From: Spirochaetaceae bacterium UBA6243
Lineage (GTDB): Bacteria; Spirochaetota; Spirochaetia; Treponematales; Rectinemataceae
Direction: 5' to 3'
Assembly: GCA_002441395.1 (NCBI GenBank)
Contig: DJVZ01000059.1
Span: 1,343 to 8,417 of the forward strand
Length of the DNA stretch: 7,075 bases
This document shows, piece by piece, positions 5,531 to 7,075 of this stretch. The notes under the pieces are model-generated. The model made no database searches. It was given only the letters and a program-made list of their open reading frames with translations, and had not been told where the DNA came from. How positions within the stretch are numbered: the first letter of the stretch is position 1; each line of letters begins with the position of its first letter. The translations under genes were made by a program, and so were the position numbers.

Positions 5531-7026
5531 ACTCAAAGCATGCCTGGCAAATTGATCGCGAGATGAGGCTCTCCGCGGTGCCCCTCGACAGGCGCACGCA
5601 CCAGAGCAACTGGTACACGAGCGAGACGACCTTCCCTGTCGGCGACGACCTGATCGCGCTGTTCTGGTTCTCCTCCGTTCCCGGCTCGGGCGCGCCCGAG
5701 ATTCCCTATCTCGAGATGGTCCAGGCAATGGGGAACAAGGGCTATGATGTCTCGGCCGCCGAGCGGCTTCTGTATGAGGGCATGGAAGAGGCCCGGAAGT
5801 GCGGAATCCTCGACCGGGCGCGCTTTGGATCGCGCGAAAATGCCACCGCGCGGGCGCCGAATCCCGCCGTCAGTCCCGAACTGCGCGCCCTCACCGCCGA
5901 GCTTTTGCACGAAATTCACTGCGCGCCGCGCGATCCCTCGCATCCATACTGGAATTATGTGCATCCGGCGGAATGGGAAGCCGTGCGCGCGGAAATGCCC
6001 GCGGCTGAAACATCGGTGGGCCGCAGGGGCGCCGTTCCAGAAAGTTCTGCAATTGAATCGCCCGCAGCTCAGCGGCCCCCTCTCCCCGACAACCTTGAAG
6101 CCCGTATCCACGCCGGCTGGCTCGGCCAACTCGCGGGCGGGGCCTTCGGCACCGCGATCGAGGGCTACCACAGCGCACAACTGCAGAAAGTCTATGGACG
6201 CATCGATGCCTATATCACCGATCCGGAAACCGTCAACGACGATGTCGTCTACGAACTCATATTCCTCGATGCCTTCGAGCGCTGCGGTCGGGATATCACA
6301 TCGCGCGATATCGGCCGCGAATGGGTGCGACAAATTCCCTTTGGATGGTCGGCGGAATGGGTCGCGCTGCACAATATGGCCGACGGCATTTTGCCGCCTG
6401 AATCCGGTTCGTGGCACAATCCCTACTCCAACTGGATAGGCGCACAGATGCGCGGCATGGTCTGCGGCCTCGTGGCCCCTGCCCGGCCTATGGAAGCGGC
6501 GCGCCTCGCGCACATCGACGGAGTCGTGTCGCACGCCGAAAACGGCGTCTACGGCGAGATGTACGCCGCCGTCCTCACCGCGCTCGCGTTCACGGAGGGG
6601 GAACCGCGCGCGCTTCTTCGCGAGGCCGCCCGGTTCATCCCCAAAAGAAGCGAATACGCCGCCATCCTGGAGAAATGCATCGATACCGCCGCGCGCGCCA
6701 GGAGCGCCGAGGCAGCCTGGGATATCCTCGACAAATACTTCGAGCGCTACAACTGGATTCACGCCTATCCGAACATCGCCGCCGTCCTCACCGCGCTGTG
6801 GTTCGGCAATGGCGACATGACCGAATCATTCCGCATCCTGGCCCACGCGGGCCTCGATGTCGACTGCAACGCGGGCCTTGTCGGAACGGTGCTGGGAATC
6901 ATGGGAGGAGTCCCAGAAAAATGGGCTCAGCCCCTGCATGATACGCTCGAAACCTACCTTGCCGGCAAGGAAAGACTCGGCATCCGGGAACTCGCCGCGT
7001 GGACCGCGCGCCTCGCGGCTCTCTGA
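5527..7026 (+). CDS. ADP-ribosylglycohydrolase-family (DraG-like) protein with extra N-terminal domain
   Basis: The 499-residue protein has no signal peptide or membrane helix and should be cytoplasmic. The C-terminal part (about 188-490) matches the ADP-ribosyl_GH fold: an opening helix GWLGQLAGGAFGTAIEG (197-213), the first metal motif N237-D238-D239-V, SHAENGVYGEMYAA from S335, YPNIAAVLTALWFGNGD, and the second metal motif D444-V-D446-C-N448 followed by GLVGTVLGIMGG. Family members use two metal ions to cut ribosyl bonds to proteins, nucleotides or small molecules. TDDT and DxDT are the usual forms; NDDV and DVDCN here suggest a variant subfamily. Residues 1 to about 150 are a separate, mostly helical region (PYLEMVQAMGNKGYDVSAAE, then PELRALTAELLHEIH and HPYWNYVHPAEWE) with no function I recognise. 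An Ala/Pro-rich linker at about 151-187 joins them. I believe long members of the family often carry such an extension. Being coupled to the permease gene, it likely acts on the imported compound, not on a protein (inference). Confidence 0.87.
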   Translation: MNSKHAWQIDREMRLSAVPLDRRTHQSNWYTSETTFPVGDDLIALFWFSSVPGSGAPEIPYLEMVQAMGNKGYDVSAAERLLYEGMEEARKCGILDRARFGSRENATARAPNPAVSPELRALTAELLHEIHCAPRDPSHPYWNYVHPAEWEAVRAEMPAAETSVGRRGAVPESSAIESPAAQRPPLPDNLEARIHAGWLGQLAGGAFGTAIEGYHSAQLQKVYGRIDAYITDPETVNDDVVYELIFLDAFERCGRDITSRDIGREWVRQIPFGWSAEWVALHNMADGILPPESGSWHNPYSNWIGAQMRGMVCGLVAPARPMEAARLAHIDGVVSHAENGVYGEMYAAVLTALAFTEGEPRALLREAARFIPKRSEYAAILEKCIDTAARARSAEAAWDILDKYFERYNWIHAYPNIAAVLTALWFGNGDMTESFRILAHAGLDVDCNAGLVGTVLGIMGGVPEKWAQPLHDTLETYLAGKERLGIRELAAWTARLAAL

Positions 7027-7037
7027 CGCTTGATTTT

Positions 7038-7063
7038 CCGCGCCCGACATTTTTGGCGCGCGG
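7038..7063 (+). repeat. Weak GC-rich inverted repeat after the last gene
   Basis: CGCGCC 7039-7044 can pair with GGCGCG 7055-7060 (6 bp, 10-nt loop). Alternatively CCGCGC 7038-7043 can pair with GCGCGG 7058-7063. It lies 12-37 bases after the operon's last stop codon. No T-run follows on the + strand, so I do not call it an intrinsic terminator. It may be an mRNA 3'-end structure or chance in GC-rich DNA. Confidence 0.3.
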
Positions 7064-7075
7064 CCTTACCCGCCA

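Noticed and set aside
5533..6762. Open frame (409 codons) on the - strand opposite the glycohydrolase gene
   Set aside because: It has no recognisable motifs or ribosome binding site and mirrors the codon bias of the real gene on the + strand.

Overview
The window holds one regulator gene, cut off by the left edge, followed by a compact five-gene operon on the + strand. The operon encodes a BMP/PnrA-type (purine-nucleoside-like) ABC importer and ends in an ADP-ribosylglycohydrolase-family (DraG-like) enzyme. No RNA genes, insertion sequences, CRISPR arrays or phage genes are visible. No gene-free stretch exceeds 300 bases.

Layout: the 3' part of an AraC-family activator (1-795) is followed by a 116-bp gap. 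That gap holds a perfect 10-bp tandem repeat (811-830), a near-consensus sigma70-type promoter (-35 at 854-859, 17-bp spacer, -10 at 877-882) and a strong ribosome binding site. Next is a secreted solute-binding protein (912-1952), then a 112-nt gap full of stem-loops (1961-2032). The tandem ATPase (2065-3597), two BPD_transp_2-type permeases (3594-4631 and 4628-5530) and the glycohydrolase (5527-7026) follow. The last four genes are linked by three successive 4-nt ATGA stop/start overlaps, so they are probably translationally coupled. The last 49 bases hold only a weak inverted repeat.

How the genes probably work together (inference): the AraC protein senses a small molecule through its N-terminal cupin and activates the promoter from the tandem repeat near -70. 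The binding protein captures a nucleoside-like ligand outside the inner membrane. The two different permeases form the channel, and the double-NBD ATPase powers it. The cytoplasmic DraG-like enzyme may then cut an N-, O- or S-ribosyl bond in the imported compound. The stem-loops after the binding-protein gene would let that protein be made in excess over the membrane complex. No phosphorylase, nucleosidase, deaminase or ribokinase is visible, so the hydrolase is the only candidate catabolic enzyme here.

Organism: the binding protein has an ordinary Sec signal peptide without a lipobox cysteine, which suggests a diderm with a periplasm. The operon is GC-rich, while the AraC gene is clearly more AT-rich and lysine-rich. 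This kind of importer is common in Spirochaetota, Alphaproteobacteria, Chloroflexota, Thermotogota and Firmicutes. A GC-rich spirochaete-like diderm is my tentative guess, but the sequence does not settle it.
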